Positions 47,017 to 58,889 of a DNA stretch of 64,000 bases are shown here, in pieces. The notes under the pieces are model-generated. The model worked only from the letters and a program-made list of their open reading frames with translations, was not told the origin of the DNA and did not search any database. The translations under genes and the position numbers were made by a program. Each line of letters opens with the position of its first letter. The stretch's first letter is position 1. The stretch is from Liquidambar formosana (taxonomy: Eukaryota; Streptophyta; Magnoliopsida; Saxifragales; Altingiaceae): the NCBI GenBank assembly GCA_039720395.1, contig CM077833.1, positions 1,514,797-1,578,796 on the forward strand, in the 5' to 3' direction.

Positions 47017-47187
47017 GTAGGTGTCTTAGTTTAGTAATATTTCCCTAATTCAATAAGATGTATCTACTTTACTCACTTTGTGGAGTCATAGTATTGATAC
47101 AGATTTGTTTGTTTTCCTTCTTTCTTTTGTGTGTCATTCCCATTATTCCTAGTCAATAAAGTGTGCTTTCTTTCTCTATATATGCAG
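47017..47187 (+). other. Candidate pro-RT intron of B
   Basis: A GTAGGT donor, a pyrimidine-rich 3' half and an ATATATGCAG acceptor. Removing 171 bases avoids the TAG after PDSSL and joins TT with T to give phenylalanine, then VSFLSSMDIYG in frame. This corresponds to the intron between protease and RT known from Ogre elements. Confidence 0.65.
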
Positions 47188-50100
47188 TGTCTCTTTTCTC
47201 TCCTCTATGGATATTTATGGCATGGATATAGATCCTAGGAACGATGTCCCCCCGGAGCTCGTTGAGCAAAGGAAAAGGGGCAGTCACCGAACCTAATATG
47301 GATGAATTGGAATCAATCAACTTAGGGACGAATGAATTGCCAAGAATAGTTAAAATTGGGAAAACCCTCTCCCCCGTTGAAAAAGAAAAGATGATCTCTC
47401 TCTTGAAAGCCAACATTATGGCTTTTGCATGGTCTTATGAAGACATGCCTGGCATCGACCCCGATATTGTGCAACACTATATCCCCACTAATTCCCTAAA
47501 GAAGCCGGTAAAGCAGAAACTCAGAAGATTAAAACCAGAATGGGCCCTAAAAGTAAAAGAAGAGGTAACTAAACAACTAGACGCGGGTTTCCTCCAAGTT
47601 GTGGAGTACCCCGAGTGGTTGTCGAATATAGTGCCTGTGCCTAAAAAAGATGGGAAAGTGAGGATGTGTGTCGACTTCCGAGATCTCAACGCCGCGAGCC
47701 CTAAGGATGACTTTCCTTTACCCCTATATCGACGTGTTGGTAGATAGCACGGTGGGACATGCACTCCTCTCCTTCATGGACGGATTCTCCGGGTATAACC
47801 AGATAAAGATGGCGCCTCAAGACATGGAGAAAACAGCCTTTATCACTGCAATGGGGAACGTACTGTTACAAAGTAATGCCTTTTGGCTTAAGAAACGCTG
47901 GGGCTACTTACCAAAGAGCAGCTACGACCCTATTGCATGATATGATCCATAAGGAAGTCGAGGTTTACGTCGATGATATGATCGTGAAGTCCGTGGATAG
48001 GGAAGGGCATTTCAAGGCACTAGAGAAATTCTTAGAGCGAGCAAAAAAGTACAATCTCCGTCTCAACCCACAGAAGTGTGCTTTCGGCGTCACTGCAGGC
48101 AAGCTATTGGGGTTTATGATCACTCAGAGAGGTATCGAAGTGGACCCAGGGAAGATAAAAGCTATTGTGGAGATGGAGCCGCCTAGCACTGAGAAGCAGA
48201 TCCGAGGTTTTCTGGGAAGAGTTCAATACATAAGCCGATTCATTGCCAACTTGACCATGGTTTGCGAACCAATCTTCAAATTGCTTAAGAAAGGTGTGCC
48301 AAAAGTATGGAACGAAGAATGCCAAGAGGCCTTTGAGACCATTAAGAGATACTTGAGCAATCCTCCAATCTTAGTTCCCCCACGGCAAGGCGCGCCACTT
48401 TTGTTATACTTAACGGTCACCGAAACCGCGACGGGAGCTATGTTAGCTCAATATCTTGAAGGGTCTACAAAGGAAAATGCCATTTATTACTTAAGCAAGA
48501 AAATGACAGACTATGAAGTGAAGTACAATGCAATTGAAAAGGCTTGTGTGGCACTAGTATGGGCGACGCAGAAACTCCGGCACTACATGATGTCCTTCGA
48601 AGTGTTCTTGATAAGTCGCATGGACCCGTTGAAGTACCTGGTAGAAAGGCCAGTATTGTCATTCAGAACTGCTCGATGGTCAATTCTCCTCAATGAATTC
48701 GACATCAAGTACGTGAATCAGAAGTCTATCAAGGGAAGCGTCATCGCAGACTACCTAGCCAGCTGTCCGGTGTCATCATCCGCTCCGTTCAACGATCAAT
48801 TCCCAGATGAGGACGTGCTAGAGATTGGTAGAAAAACTTGGAGAGTATACTTCGATGGGGCAGCCAATAAGAAAGGTTATGGGATAGGAGTCCTGCTGGT
48901 CTCACCCGAAGAGGCATTTACACCGTTGGCGGTCAAGTTGGGGTTCGAAGCCACCAACAACATTGCTGAATATGAGGCCTGTATCCTAGCATTGGAAGCG
49001 GCACTTGAATTGGGGATCAAAGAATTAGAAGTGTTCGGGGACTCGGCGCTAATCATTTGTCAGATAAAAGGGGAATGGAAAACTCGAGATGAGAAGCTGC
49101 TACCCTACCATGCCTATCTGGAAGCTCTAACCAAGGAGTTCTCAGAGATAGAGTTCAACTACCTTTCAAGAAACAAGAACCAGTTCGCCGATGCCTTGGC
49201 GACCCTAGCATCCATGGTGGAGATACCTGAAGGGGGAAATGTGAAGCCGTTGGTAATAGAATGCCGAGACAAGCCTGTGTACTGTTGTGCAATCCGAGGA
49301 GGGGAAGTGAATGATGGTCGTCCGTGGTTCCATGACATAAAGAAGTTCATTGAAGAAAGGGAGTACCCAGAAGGAGCATCTCGCATTGATAGAAAAACCC
49401 TAAGGCGGTTGGCAAGTCACTATGTACTTTGTGGAGGAAAGCTATATCGGAGATCATACGACGGGATCCACCTGCTGTGTGTCACCGAGGAAGAAGCCGA
49501 GCATCTGATTAAAGAAATCCATGAAGGGACAGGGGCTCCGCATATGAATGGCTATATGTTAGCTAAGAAAATCATGAGGTTAGGCTATTATTGGTCTACC
49601 ATGGAAAGAGACTGCCACGCACATGTCAAGAAGTGCCACAAATGCCAACTGTTCGCCAGTGGACAACATTTGCCTTCTATGCCTTTAACAAGTATGTCGT
49701 CACCATGGCCATTCGCGGTATGGGAGATAGATATCATCAGACAGATCAAGCCAAAGGCGTCAAATGGGCATGAATACATCCTGGTTGCCATCGACTACTT
49801 CACTAAGTGGGTGGAAGCAGCGTCCTTCAAGACCTTGAATTCCAAGAAGGTAGCACAGTTCATACAGCACAGCATCATCTATCGATATGGGGTACCGCAT
49901 GAAGTTATCTCAGACAATGGCCAGCACTTTCAGAAAGAAACCCATGAGCTCTTGCAAAAGTACGGCATAGCCCACCATCTGTCGTCACCATACCGTCCTC
50001 AGACTAATGGAGCAGTGGAAGCAGCTAACAAGAACATCAAGAAGATACTACAGAAGACTGCGGACTCACACACAGACTGGCATGAGAAGTTGCCATTGGC

Positions 50101-50569
50101 TCTATGGGGTTACAGAACATCAATAAGATCGTCAACAGGGGCTACCCCTTATTCTCTAGTTTATGGAATGGAGGCCGTGTTGCCAGTTGAATTGGAAGTT
50201 CCTTCACTAAGAGTTGCCGTGGAGAGCCAGATAACAGAAGTGGACTGGGTTAAGAGCCGCTATGATGAGTTAGCTTTGCTGGATGAAAGGCGTTTAAGGG
50301 CGCTGTATCATGTTCAGGGGTATCAACGGAGAGTTGCCAGAGCATTCAACAAGCATGTCAAAGATCGAGGTCTAAAGAAAGGGGATGTAGTGCTGAAAGA
50401 AATCAGAGCTCCAATGTTCGATCCGCGGGGAAAATTCAAGCCAAGTTGGGGTGGGCCATACATTATCAAAGAGATATTGCCAGCAGGGGCTGTTCGCCTC
50501 ATGGATTTAGATGGAATTGAGTTCGCTCGTCCAACTAATTTGGATCAATTGAAGAAATATCATGTTTGA
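47188..50569 (+). pseudogene. pol of B: RT, dual RNase H, integrase, nearly intact
   Basis: Three single-base insertions (about 47282, 47725 and 47845) break the RT N-terminal half. From 47876 one frame is open for 897 codons. It has YVDD at about 47970, RNase H with LLLYLTVTETATGAML, and a second RNase H with YFDGA, NIAEYEA, GDSALI and ADALATLA. Integrase has the HHCC finger, then VWEIDII, SDNGQHF and NGAVEAANK as the DDE triad; it carries R where the family has G after IDII. The end has WGGPYIIKEI (GPY/F module) and a TGA at 50567. It would act in the cytoplasmic particle and at integration. Confidence 0.9.
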
Positions 50570-50642
50570 AGCCTGCTAGGTTGAAAACCCGTAAGGGCGG
50601 CCTAGGCAAAAGTTAAGGCATAAGAACTACGTAAGACCTGAT

Positions 50643-50738
50643 TCTCCATTCAAAAACAAAACAAAAAAAACAAAAAAAAAAAAAAACAAAAAAAAACAAA
50701 ACAAAAACAAAAAAAAAAAGAAGAAAAAACCATGGAGA
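50643..50738. repeat. A-rich run in the TCTCCAT/ATGGAGA hairpin (B)
   Basis: Arms at 50643-50649 and 50732-50738 enclose about 80 bases of A with scattered C and G. It lies between the converging ends of pol and the antisense ORF. Confidence 0.7.
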
Positions 50739-50895
50739 TACGTAGGCAACCCATAAAGTTACCTTGGGTGCGGTCTAAATCAACAAGAAAATCCCAAATT
50801 TGATTTATTATTGGCAATTTATTCAAAACTAAAATTGATTGACATAGCAATTCATTGGTATTAAGTAAAAGAACTATAAATATGCCATAAATATC

Positions 50896-52186
50896 CTATT
50901 CTATTTTCTTGAGCCTCTTTGCAGCTCGCTCCTCAGCTTTCTTCTTCTCTCTTTCATGTCTTCTTTTCTTCCTCAAGTCATGTTCATAAGCTGCTGTCAC
51001 TGCTTCCATAATATCTTCTCTGCAAGATCCAAGTTCGTTGTTCTTGATAAGTCCAAAAATCCTTTCTCTTCGAGTAGTCTCTCTCTCACCTAAATTGCTT
51101 TTCAACCATTCCTTATACTCGGGGCTCATCATATACGGACCATCAGTATTCGTAACTTGGGTTAGTATCAACTTGCTAGGCCATCGGTCCTTCGCCCAAG
51201 TCACTACAGAAAGACCTGCGGGCACCACAGGATAGTCACCTTTCAAGGAAGTGGGTATGGTTTGCATGGCACCCATCTGACGAAGAACCCTTGAAGGCCA
51301 ATAGAAGGAAGTAGACCTCAGTCCTATGAGTCTCACCATGGCGCATCCAGAAGTTCGCAGAAGCACCTGTTCACTACAGCCCCATATAAAGACAAACCAC
51401 TTGATGTTCCTCCATGAAAGGGTTTGGAAGTAACCTAGCCAATCTCTCAATGAAAATTGCCCAGGCAGTTCAATGCGGCGAAGGCAGTAATGCTGGGGCT
51501 TGTATGGTGTAATGGCAACTGGTGACAAGAAATTCAGTCTTTCAAGCAACCACATCTGCAGTATAATGGGGCTACCTCCTAAGGAAACCTTTGGGTCCTC
51601 ATGGACTTTATCCAAACCATTCAGGGTTTCAGCTAGCACCATGGGAATCAAGTTATGGCCCTTGGCAAGGAGAGGAATCAAGTCACAGATTTGAATGGGA
51701 ACATGTGGAGTACCAGTGGAAATAAGGAAACGACCAATGAGGCAAAAGGCAAGAGCATGCTTAATAGGAAAGGTAAAATTCAGAATACCTTTACTATCAC
51801 AAGCTAAAAAAGAGGTTGCCAATTTCATCAAGTCTACCATATGGTCCTTTACAAACGTAGAGGCATATTGTGAGTGAATCCCAAGTAGATTGGAGAAAGA
51901 AGTAAGAAAGCTTGGGCGAGGAGTAGGGAGAATGAAAGGACCTACCGTTGAAACTCCATACAATGCACAGAATTCCTCCATGGTTGGGCACAGTTCTTCA
52001 TAGTTGAAGCAGGAACACATGAACTTGAGGATCCCAAAAATATGTAGCAGCAGTCAAGAGGTTCGTTTCAAGCCTCACATGCCTCAAGGAGAGCAATGGA
52101 TCCAAGCCAAAGCACTTGAACTCAGATTTTGCTTCAGCACTCATAACTCTCAAAAACCCTCCTAAAAATTTGTCTAGAGCCTCCAT
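50896..52186 (-). pseudogene. Antisense PMD/DUF7745-like ORF of B, one frameshift
   Basis: It matches the 428-residue ORF of E throughout. The first 60 codons (52186-51998) and the rest (52020-50896) are in different frames because of one extra base near 52010 in the FWDPQVHVF segment. It retains PTMEEF, LLAKGHNLIPMVLAETL, LQMWLLERL and the basic tail. The start is conserved (MEALDKFLGG) behind a TATA box. Confidence 0.85.
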
Positions 52187-52234
52187 AATTTCTAATGAAT
52201 GAATACAAGTAGGTTTAGGAACCTCTTGGATGTG

Positions 52235-52390
52235 TTTTTATAGGGAAAAGGTCACAAATCCAAGTTCAAATAGGAAAAAACCTATCAGAATAGGAAGTTT
52301 CCTATTCAAAGTGGGATTTCCGCTTCGGGCTCGGGTAACCACCCAGGCCTGGGCGGCTAGCCTCCCGAGGCCTGGTGGTCACCCAAGCCA
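52235..52390 (-). promoter_or_regulatory. Promoter of the antisense ORF in B
   Basis: Minus strand TATAAAAA at 52242-52235, about 50 bases before the ATG at 52186. The palindromic module (GGTGGTCACC, GGCTAGCC, GGTTACCCG-type arms) lies at 52330-52390. The order and spacing are as in E. Confidence 0.6.
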
Positions 52391-52664
52391 CTTTGTTTTG
52401 GTTTTGCTTCTCGCTTTGTCTCGCCTTGACGCGTGATCAAATCTCCTTCCAAATGAGATATTCAACACTTTTTGAGCTTAAAATCAATCAAATTCCATCT
52501 TGAAATCAATTCCTTGAATTGATTTTATGTTCAAAAGGGTTGAATATATTTCCCCTGTGTCATGCCAACTCAAGTGACAATGTGTTAAGTCACTTTCCTC
52601 TTGCACCATGCCTGTTCAATCTTGATAAATTGATCATATATTCTCATTTCAAATCTTGATTTTT

Positions 52665-54430
52665 CATCCCACTTGGTTGAATATACTCATCATTTGAATA
52701 TATTCTTCCATTTCAAAAGTGTATTCACTCTTTGAATATGCTTCTCAGTTTCAAATTCTCATTCCCTATCCTACTTGGTTGAATATATTCATCACTTGAA
52801 TATATTTTTCCATTTCAAAAGTGTATTCACCCTTTGAATATGCTTCTCAGTTTCAAATTCTCATTTTCTATCATACTTGGTTGAATATATTCATCACTTG
52901 AATATATTCTTCCATTTCAAAAGCATGTTCACCCATTGAATATGCTTCCTAGTTTCAGATCCTCATTATCACTTACTTGGTTAAATATATTCATCACTTG
53001 AATATATTTCTCCATTTCAATGGTATACTCATCACTCGAGTATACTTCTCAGATATTTCGTCACTTACTTGGTTAAGTATATCCATCGCTTGGGTATATT
53101 TCTCCATTTCAATGGTATGTTCATCACTTGAACATACTTCTCAGATCATTTGTCACTTACTTGGTTAAGTATATCCACCACTTGGGTATATTTTTTCCAT
53201 TTCAATGGTATACTCATCACTTGAGTATACTTCTCAGATATTTTGCCACTTACTTGGTTAAGTATATCCATCGCTTGGGTATATTTCTCCATTTCAATAG
53301 TATGTTCATCACTTGAACATACTTCTCAGATTATTTGTCACTTACTTGGTTAAATATATTCATGACTAGAATATATTTCTCCATTTCAATGGTGTACTCA
53401 TCACTTGAGTACACTTCTCAGATTATTCTCTATCTTACTTGCTTAAGTATATCCATCGCTTGGATATATTTCTCTATTTCAATGGTATGTTTATCACTTA
53501 AACATACTTGTCACTTACTTGGTTAAGTATATCCATCACTTGGATATATTTCTCTATTTCACTGGTATGTTTATCACTCAAACATACTTGTCACTTACTT
53601 GGTTAAGTATATTCGTGACTAGAATATATTTCTCCATTTCAATGGTGTACTCATCACTTGAGTACACTTCTCAGATTATTCTTATCTTACTTGGTTAAAT
53701 ATATCCGTCGTTTGGATATATTTCTCCATTTCAATGGTATGCTCATCACTTGAGTGTACTTCTCAACTTACTTGGTTAAATATATCCATCACTTGGATAC
53801 ATTTCTCCATTTCAAAAGTATGTTCATCACTTGAACGTACTTCTCAGTCTTTTTCAATCATTAAGTATACTCATCACTTGAGTATATTTCTCAGCATCTT
53901 TTTCATCACTTGGTTAAATATGTTCGTGACCTGAATATATTTCTCCATTTCAAAAGTACACTCATCACTTGAATACACCTCTCAGATTATTCTTATCCTA
54001 CTTGGTTAAAGATATCCATCGCTTGGATATATTTCTCCATTTCAATGGTATGCTCACCACTTGAGTATACTTCTCAGATTTCATTCTCAGATTACTTGGT
54101 TAAATATATTCGTGACCTGAATATATTTCTCCATTTCAGTGGTATGCTCATCATTTGAGTATACTTCTCAGATTTTTTGTCACTCACTTGGTTAAATATA
54201 TTCGTGACCTGAATATACTTCTCCATTTCCAAGGTACGTTCGTCGCTTGAACGTACTTTTCAGATCTCATTCTCATCACTTGGTTAACTATATTCGTGAC
54301 TAGAATATATTTCTCCATTTCAAAAGTATGTTCATTCGTAGTGGCTTGAATATGCTTCTCTTGACAATCATCAACCCCCAGTGGTTTAAGTATACTCATG
54401 ACTTGAGTACACTTCCTTATTTCAATCTCA
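52665..54430 (+). repeat. Tandem hairpin array in the 3' UTR of B
   Basis: Same type as in E. Covarying arms, left/right: GTATACTCA/CGAGTATAC (53023), GTATGTTCA/TGAACATAC (53115), GTATACTCA/TGAGTATAC (53208), GTGTACTCA/TGAGTACAC (53392), GTATGTTTA/TAAACATAC (53485), and GTACGTTC/GAACGTAC (54234). The alternate half-unit has arms like AATATATTC and GAATATATT. Loops are near TCACT or ATGACTA. Spacers read CTCCATTTCAATG and CACTTACTTGGTTAA. Confidence 0.9.
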
Positions 54431-54539
54431 GGTTTTCAACCTCCCATCATTGTTGGTATCAGTGTGTGATTTCTTCGGGCTTTTTGGCCAAAAATGGGTT
54501 GTTCTTTATCATTGGTTCACAAGTATAACTTGTTCGCCA

Positions 54540-54551
54540 ATGAGGGGCTTC
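54540..54551 (+). other. Polypurine-tract-like site of B
   Basis: ATGAGGGGCTTC immediately before the 3' LTR, matching the site in E. It is short and ends in pyrimidines, so the exact primer is uncertain. Confidence 0.5.
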
Positions 54552-57171
54552 TGTCACACCCCATTTTTGCACCACCTTACTAGGTCTCATCATTTCATGC
54601 ATGTTTTTGTTTTGTTTCTGAGTCTAGTCACTTGCATTAGTTTTCTAGAGTCACAAGGACAATGGATATGAATTTTGGTTCAAATTGGAGTTGATCTTGA
54701 GGGATAATAAGAGCTTTTGTGACTTGAGGGGCATAATCGTCTTTTAAGTCCCAAACTTTTCATTTGACCTTGGAATGATCTCCAAATTGTCAATTGGAGT
54801 TCATATGGATGCATATGAGGTATTTCTAGGTTCAATTTTGATATGGCCTGATGATGAGTTTAGTGTGGTTATTTACGGATTATCCTTGAAGAATTAGTGT
54901 GAATCACAGCATGAGATTTTTGGTTAAAATGAAAAGAAAATTATTTTATTAAATTAGCCATTTTTATCATGACACTAACACGTGTACGTATGTGATGAGT
55001 GTGTGTACGCACATACGATACATGTGCATGCGTGTTAGCGGTCAGTCTCCCAATTTTTATAAAAGACAATTTCCTTTTCCTATTCAGATTAGAAGTCTTT
55101 TATCATTATAAAATACCTTTTGATTATTCTCCAAGGAAACCTAGTCCAGGAAGGAAAGGGAAACTCCAGATTTCAGCTATAAATACTCTCTTAATGTCTT
55201 TAAACAAGGGCGAAGAGAAGAGGGTTTGGAGGGAGTGAAATTCGTCATAATTCAGCAGCAGATTTTCTGAAAATCAGCAGTCGTATTTTAATCATAACTT
55301 TTTCATCCGAAGTCAGAATTTGATGAAATTGGTCTTGTTAGAAAGATAATTCAATTCTCTACAACTTTGTATTTCACAAGCTTTGTCCAAATCCAACGTT
55401 TTCATACCCAACAACGCGATTGAAGTTGCTACTGCTGCAAAGTGACGAGAATCACTTTTTCTTTTCTCTTGTTCTCTTTTTGTTTTCTATTTCTTTTCAA
55501 AGTTGAGTGAGTTTTGATCTCTTTGCTGTGATACCACTTTGACAAAGAGGAGGATTCGTGTTGGTTTGATTCACTCTAAAGACCTGAGGAGCCACGAACA
55601 ATTACAAACACAAGGGGAGCCACTTCCTAAGGTATTCTCCTTCTCTATTCAAGCTTAAACTAGGTTCTCATATGGGTTAGGCCTATTGCATGTTAAAGGT
55701 AACTTTTTTATCATGTATTAACACTCTAGCTAGTTAATATACATGGAATATCTATTTTTTATCTACTGTTTAGCATGCTTTAGGGCTGTCCTTTAGGTTT
55801 TTAATGCATAGTTGTGATTCTTGTGCTCCTGTTTGTCCTTGTGCTAGGATGAGTGTCATTGCATGTTAGAGTTAGGATTTTCATCATGTTATATTGCTTT
55901 AGTTAGTTAATATGCATGATTTAATTTCTGTTTAGTTTGGTTTTAGCATGATTAAAGTATGTTTTGTATGTTTTTAAGCATATTTGTGAGTTTAGGGTTT
56001 TAGAGTCATTGTTTCGTGTTTGTTTTCATATAGCATGATAAAGTAGACTTTTTTATTTGGTTTTTCTTCGTGTTTGCTGTATATGTTTTTCATATGGAGT
56101 AAACATGATAGTTTTGCATGCATGTTAGTATGTTTTAGGGTTTTTATGCATGATATGGTTCTAGGAATATGTTAGGACTTATTATTGTTCGCTGTTTTTG
56201 CTATTGGCATGCTTAGTGGATGATTTTAGGTCATAATACTATTCTGTCCAGATTTGCATGTTAGTGTTTTTGCATGGTTTTGAGCACTTGTAAGGGTGCA
56301 AATAGGTGTGGTATTTGTCCCATGGCAAATAGGGCTGCTTATGTCTGAAATGGCTAAATGCTTGGAGCTAATTGCGCTCAGGTAAGTGGGTGTGAAGGTG
56401 CCCCAATTCACCTTTCTTCTTAACTCATTCTCTTCTCCCTATTTAGGGTTAATTTTTAATATGATCCTATGGTTTAATTAGAGGTTTCCTTAACCAACAA
56501 AATTCTGGTTTTTATTAAAGTTTCCATTTTGTGGATTTCTTTCCTAAAATCAAACTTTCTATCATATTCAACTCTTTTGATCAAATAAGGAAACCTAGGG
56601 TTTTAACCATAGGTTTGTATTAGGATTTAACCTTAGTTCTAATCGAACTACGTGGACTTTGATCCATGTATTTCGTTGCATGGTACGTAGGCGCTCTTCG
56701 TGAGGCTCAAGTCCGTTCTAGGATCCAAGCATCCTAGGTTTATTTTTGTTTTGTTTTCTTTTTCTTTATTTTCTGTTTTTATTTGCTTATTATGCATGGA
56801 TGGATGAATGAAATATATGATATGCATGCAATTCTTGTGATGATATACTTGCTGATTTTTGTATGGAAAGACTTTAATTTAGCCCAAATGAACTGAGAGA
56901 CCGAAAGGGTGACATGGGTGCCTATAGGCTTTGCCTAGAACCTTCCCATGTCATAACTTAGCCTCCGAATCCCCGATTTCTTTGGTTTTCAAAAGATTGG
57001 TTTTTGCCTTTCCTTTTTTTATGGAGTCATTCAAATTGTTTTCCTAAAACAACCTGATTTTTAGGGTTTTCCTTGTTTCCTTTAAAAAATAAGGTGGCGA
57101 CTCCTTTCCTTTTTCTTTTTCAAACCCACTTTCTTTTCAATCCCTCGTGGGCCCAATTTCCGGGGTTCACA
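54552..57171 (+). repeat. 3' LTR of B
   Basis: 2620 bp, TGTCACACC to GGTTCACA, followed by the CTTTG duplication and the interrupted antisense ORF of A. Differences from the 5' LTR are single substitutions and one small indel. Confidence 0.95.
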
Positions 57172-58437
57172 CTTTGCAACCCGTTTCTGAGCTTTCTTCT
57201 TCTCCCTTTCGAGTCTTCTTTTCTTCCTCAAGTCATATTCATAAGCTGCTGTCACTGCTTCCATAATATCTTCTCTGCAAGGTCCAAGTTCGTTATTCTT
57301 GATAAGTCCAAAAATCCATTCTCTACGGATAGTCTCTCTCTCGCCCATATTATTCTTCAACCATTCCTTGTACTCAGGGCTCATCATATACGGACCATCA
57401 GTATTCGTAACTTGGGTTAGTGTCAGCTTGCTAGGCCATCGATCCTTCGCCCAAGTCACCACAGAAAGACCCGTAGGCACCACAGGATAGTCACCTTTCA
57501 AGGAAGTGCGTATGGTTTGCATGGCACCCATCTGACGAAGAACCCTTGAAGGCCAATAAAAGGAAGTCCTCAATCCTATGAGTCTCACCATGGCACATCC
57601 AGAAGTACGACGAAGCACCTGTTCACTGCAGCCCCATATGAAGACAAACCACTTGATATTCCTCCATGAAAGAGTTTGGAAGTAACCTAGCCAATCTCTC
57701 AATGAAAATTGTCCAGGCAATTCAATGCAGCGAAGGCAGTAATGCTGGGGCTTGTATGGTGTAATGGCAGTGGGCGACAAGAATTTTAATCTTTCAACCA
57801 ACCACATATGCAATAGAATAGGGCTACCTCCTAAAGGAACTTTTGGGTCCTCATGGACTTTATCCAAGCTATTCAAGGTTTCAGCTAGTACCATAGGAAC
57901 TAAGTTATGACCCTTGGCAAGGAGAGGAATCAACTCACAGATTTGTATGGGAACATGCAGAGTACCAGTGGAAATAAGGAAACGACCAATAGGGCAAAAG
58001 GCAAGTGCGTGCTTAATAGGAAAGGTAAATTTCAAAATACCTTTGCCATTATAGGCCAAGAAAGAAGTTGCCAATTTCATCAAATCTACCATGTGGTCTT
58101 TTACAAATATAGAGGCATATTGTTGGTGAATCCCAAGGAAATTAGAAAAAGAAGTAAGAAAGCTTGGGCGAGGAGTAGGGAGAATGAAAGGACCTACCAA
58201 TGAAACTCCATACAACGCACAAAATTCCTCCATGGTTGGACACAGTTCTTCATAGTTAAAGCAGAACACATGAATTTGGGGATCCCAAAAATATGTAGCA
58301 GCAGTTAGGAGGTTCGTTTCAAGCTTCACATGCCTCAAGGAAAGCAATGGATCCAAGCCAAAGCACTTGAACTCAGATTTTGCTTCAGCACTCATAACTC
58401 TCAAAAACCCTCCTAAAAATTTTTCTAGAGCCTCCAT
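57172..58437 (-). pseudogene. Antisense PMD/DUF7745-like ORF of A, split by B
   Basis: Open from MEALEKFLGG (58437) without a stop to the B insertion at 57172. The last dozen codons are at 40466-40429. Without B the total would be about 432 codons. Motifs are as in E: FWDP, PTMEEF, MVLAETL, LLHMWLVERL and the basic tail. The read-through into the B LTR is not real coding. The frame survived although gag-pol of A has many stops. Confidence 0.85.
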
Positions 58438-58481
58438 AATCTCTAATGAATGAATAAAAGTAGGTTTACCCCTTTGATGTG

Positions 58482-58660
58482 TTTTTATAGGGGAAAGGTC
58501 ACAAATCCGAGTTCTAGAATGAGAAAACCCATCAAAATAGGAAGTTTCCTATTTGAAGTGGGATTTCTACTTTGGGCTTAGGTGACCACCCAGGCCTGGG
58601 CGGCTAGCCATCTAGGCTTGGGTGGCTAGCCGCCCAACCCTAGGTGGTCACTCGAGGCCG
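58482..58660 (-). promoter_or_regulatory. Promoter of the antisense ORF in A
   Basis: Minus strand TATAAAAA at 58489-58482. The palindromic module at 58576-58660 has two GGCTAGCC blocks where B and E have one, between GGTGACCACC and GGTGGTCAC arms. Similarity to B and E ends near 58660, the likely truncation point of A. Confidence 0.6.
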
Positions 58661-58889
58661 TTTTCCTACTTTGCCCAGTTTTGCTTGTTTTTTACCCTAT
58701 TTGACCCCTATATGGTTGCGTGACCTTGGGAAGCTTATTTCAAGCTCATTTTTGCGTAAAAACATGAGTAAATCATCACAATGGAATTCCAAAAGTCTCA
58801 TAAAAGTACCAAAGCAAGTGTTCAAAGAGAGGTTACAAAGCATAAAGAAAGATGTTTCATTCATTTACAAAGCAAGAGGTTAAGCAAAG
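58661..58889. other. Spacer between element A and the PMD gene
   Basis: Unique-looking sequence. It probably includes the 3' UTR of the minus-strand PMD gene. No repeat or ORF of note. Confidence 0.5.

Larger units (their letters stand above)
40467..57171 (+). mobile_element. Element B: complete young Tat/Ogre-type element
   Basis: LTRs of 2621 and 2620 bp differ at only about fifteen positions by eye. The target duplication CTTTG is perfect. Order: LTR, primer site, gag-pro, intron, RT to integrase, antisense ORF, hairpin array, LTR. The coding damage is one stop, a handful of single-base insertions and a replaced G-patch segment. B is the youngest element in the window. Confidence 0.95.
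28938..58660 (+). mobile_element. Element A: decayed Tat/Ogre-type element, split by B
   Basis: The remnant spans 28938-40466 and resumes at 57172, ending near 58660. It keeps 154 bases of 5' LTR, a mutated primer site, gag, pro, G-patch, intron, pol and the antisense ORF. It has no hairpin array and no 3' LTR. Nested in it are two solo LTRs of the D family and the complete element B. Stops are scattered through gag and pol, so it is the oldest member of the A/B/E family here. Confidence 0.85.

Noticed and set aside
57082..57171. Extension of A's antisense ORF into the B LTR, giving 451 codons
   Set aside because: The read-through starts at the CTTTG insertion point. The true end of the ORF is at 40429, beyond B.
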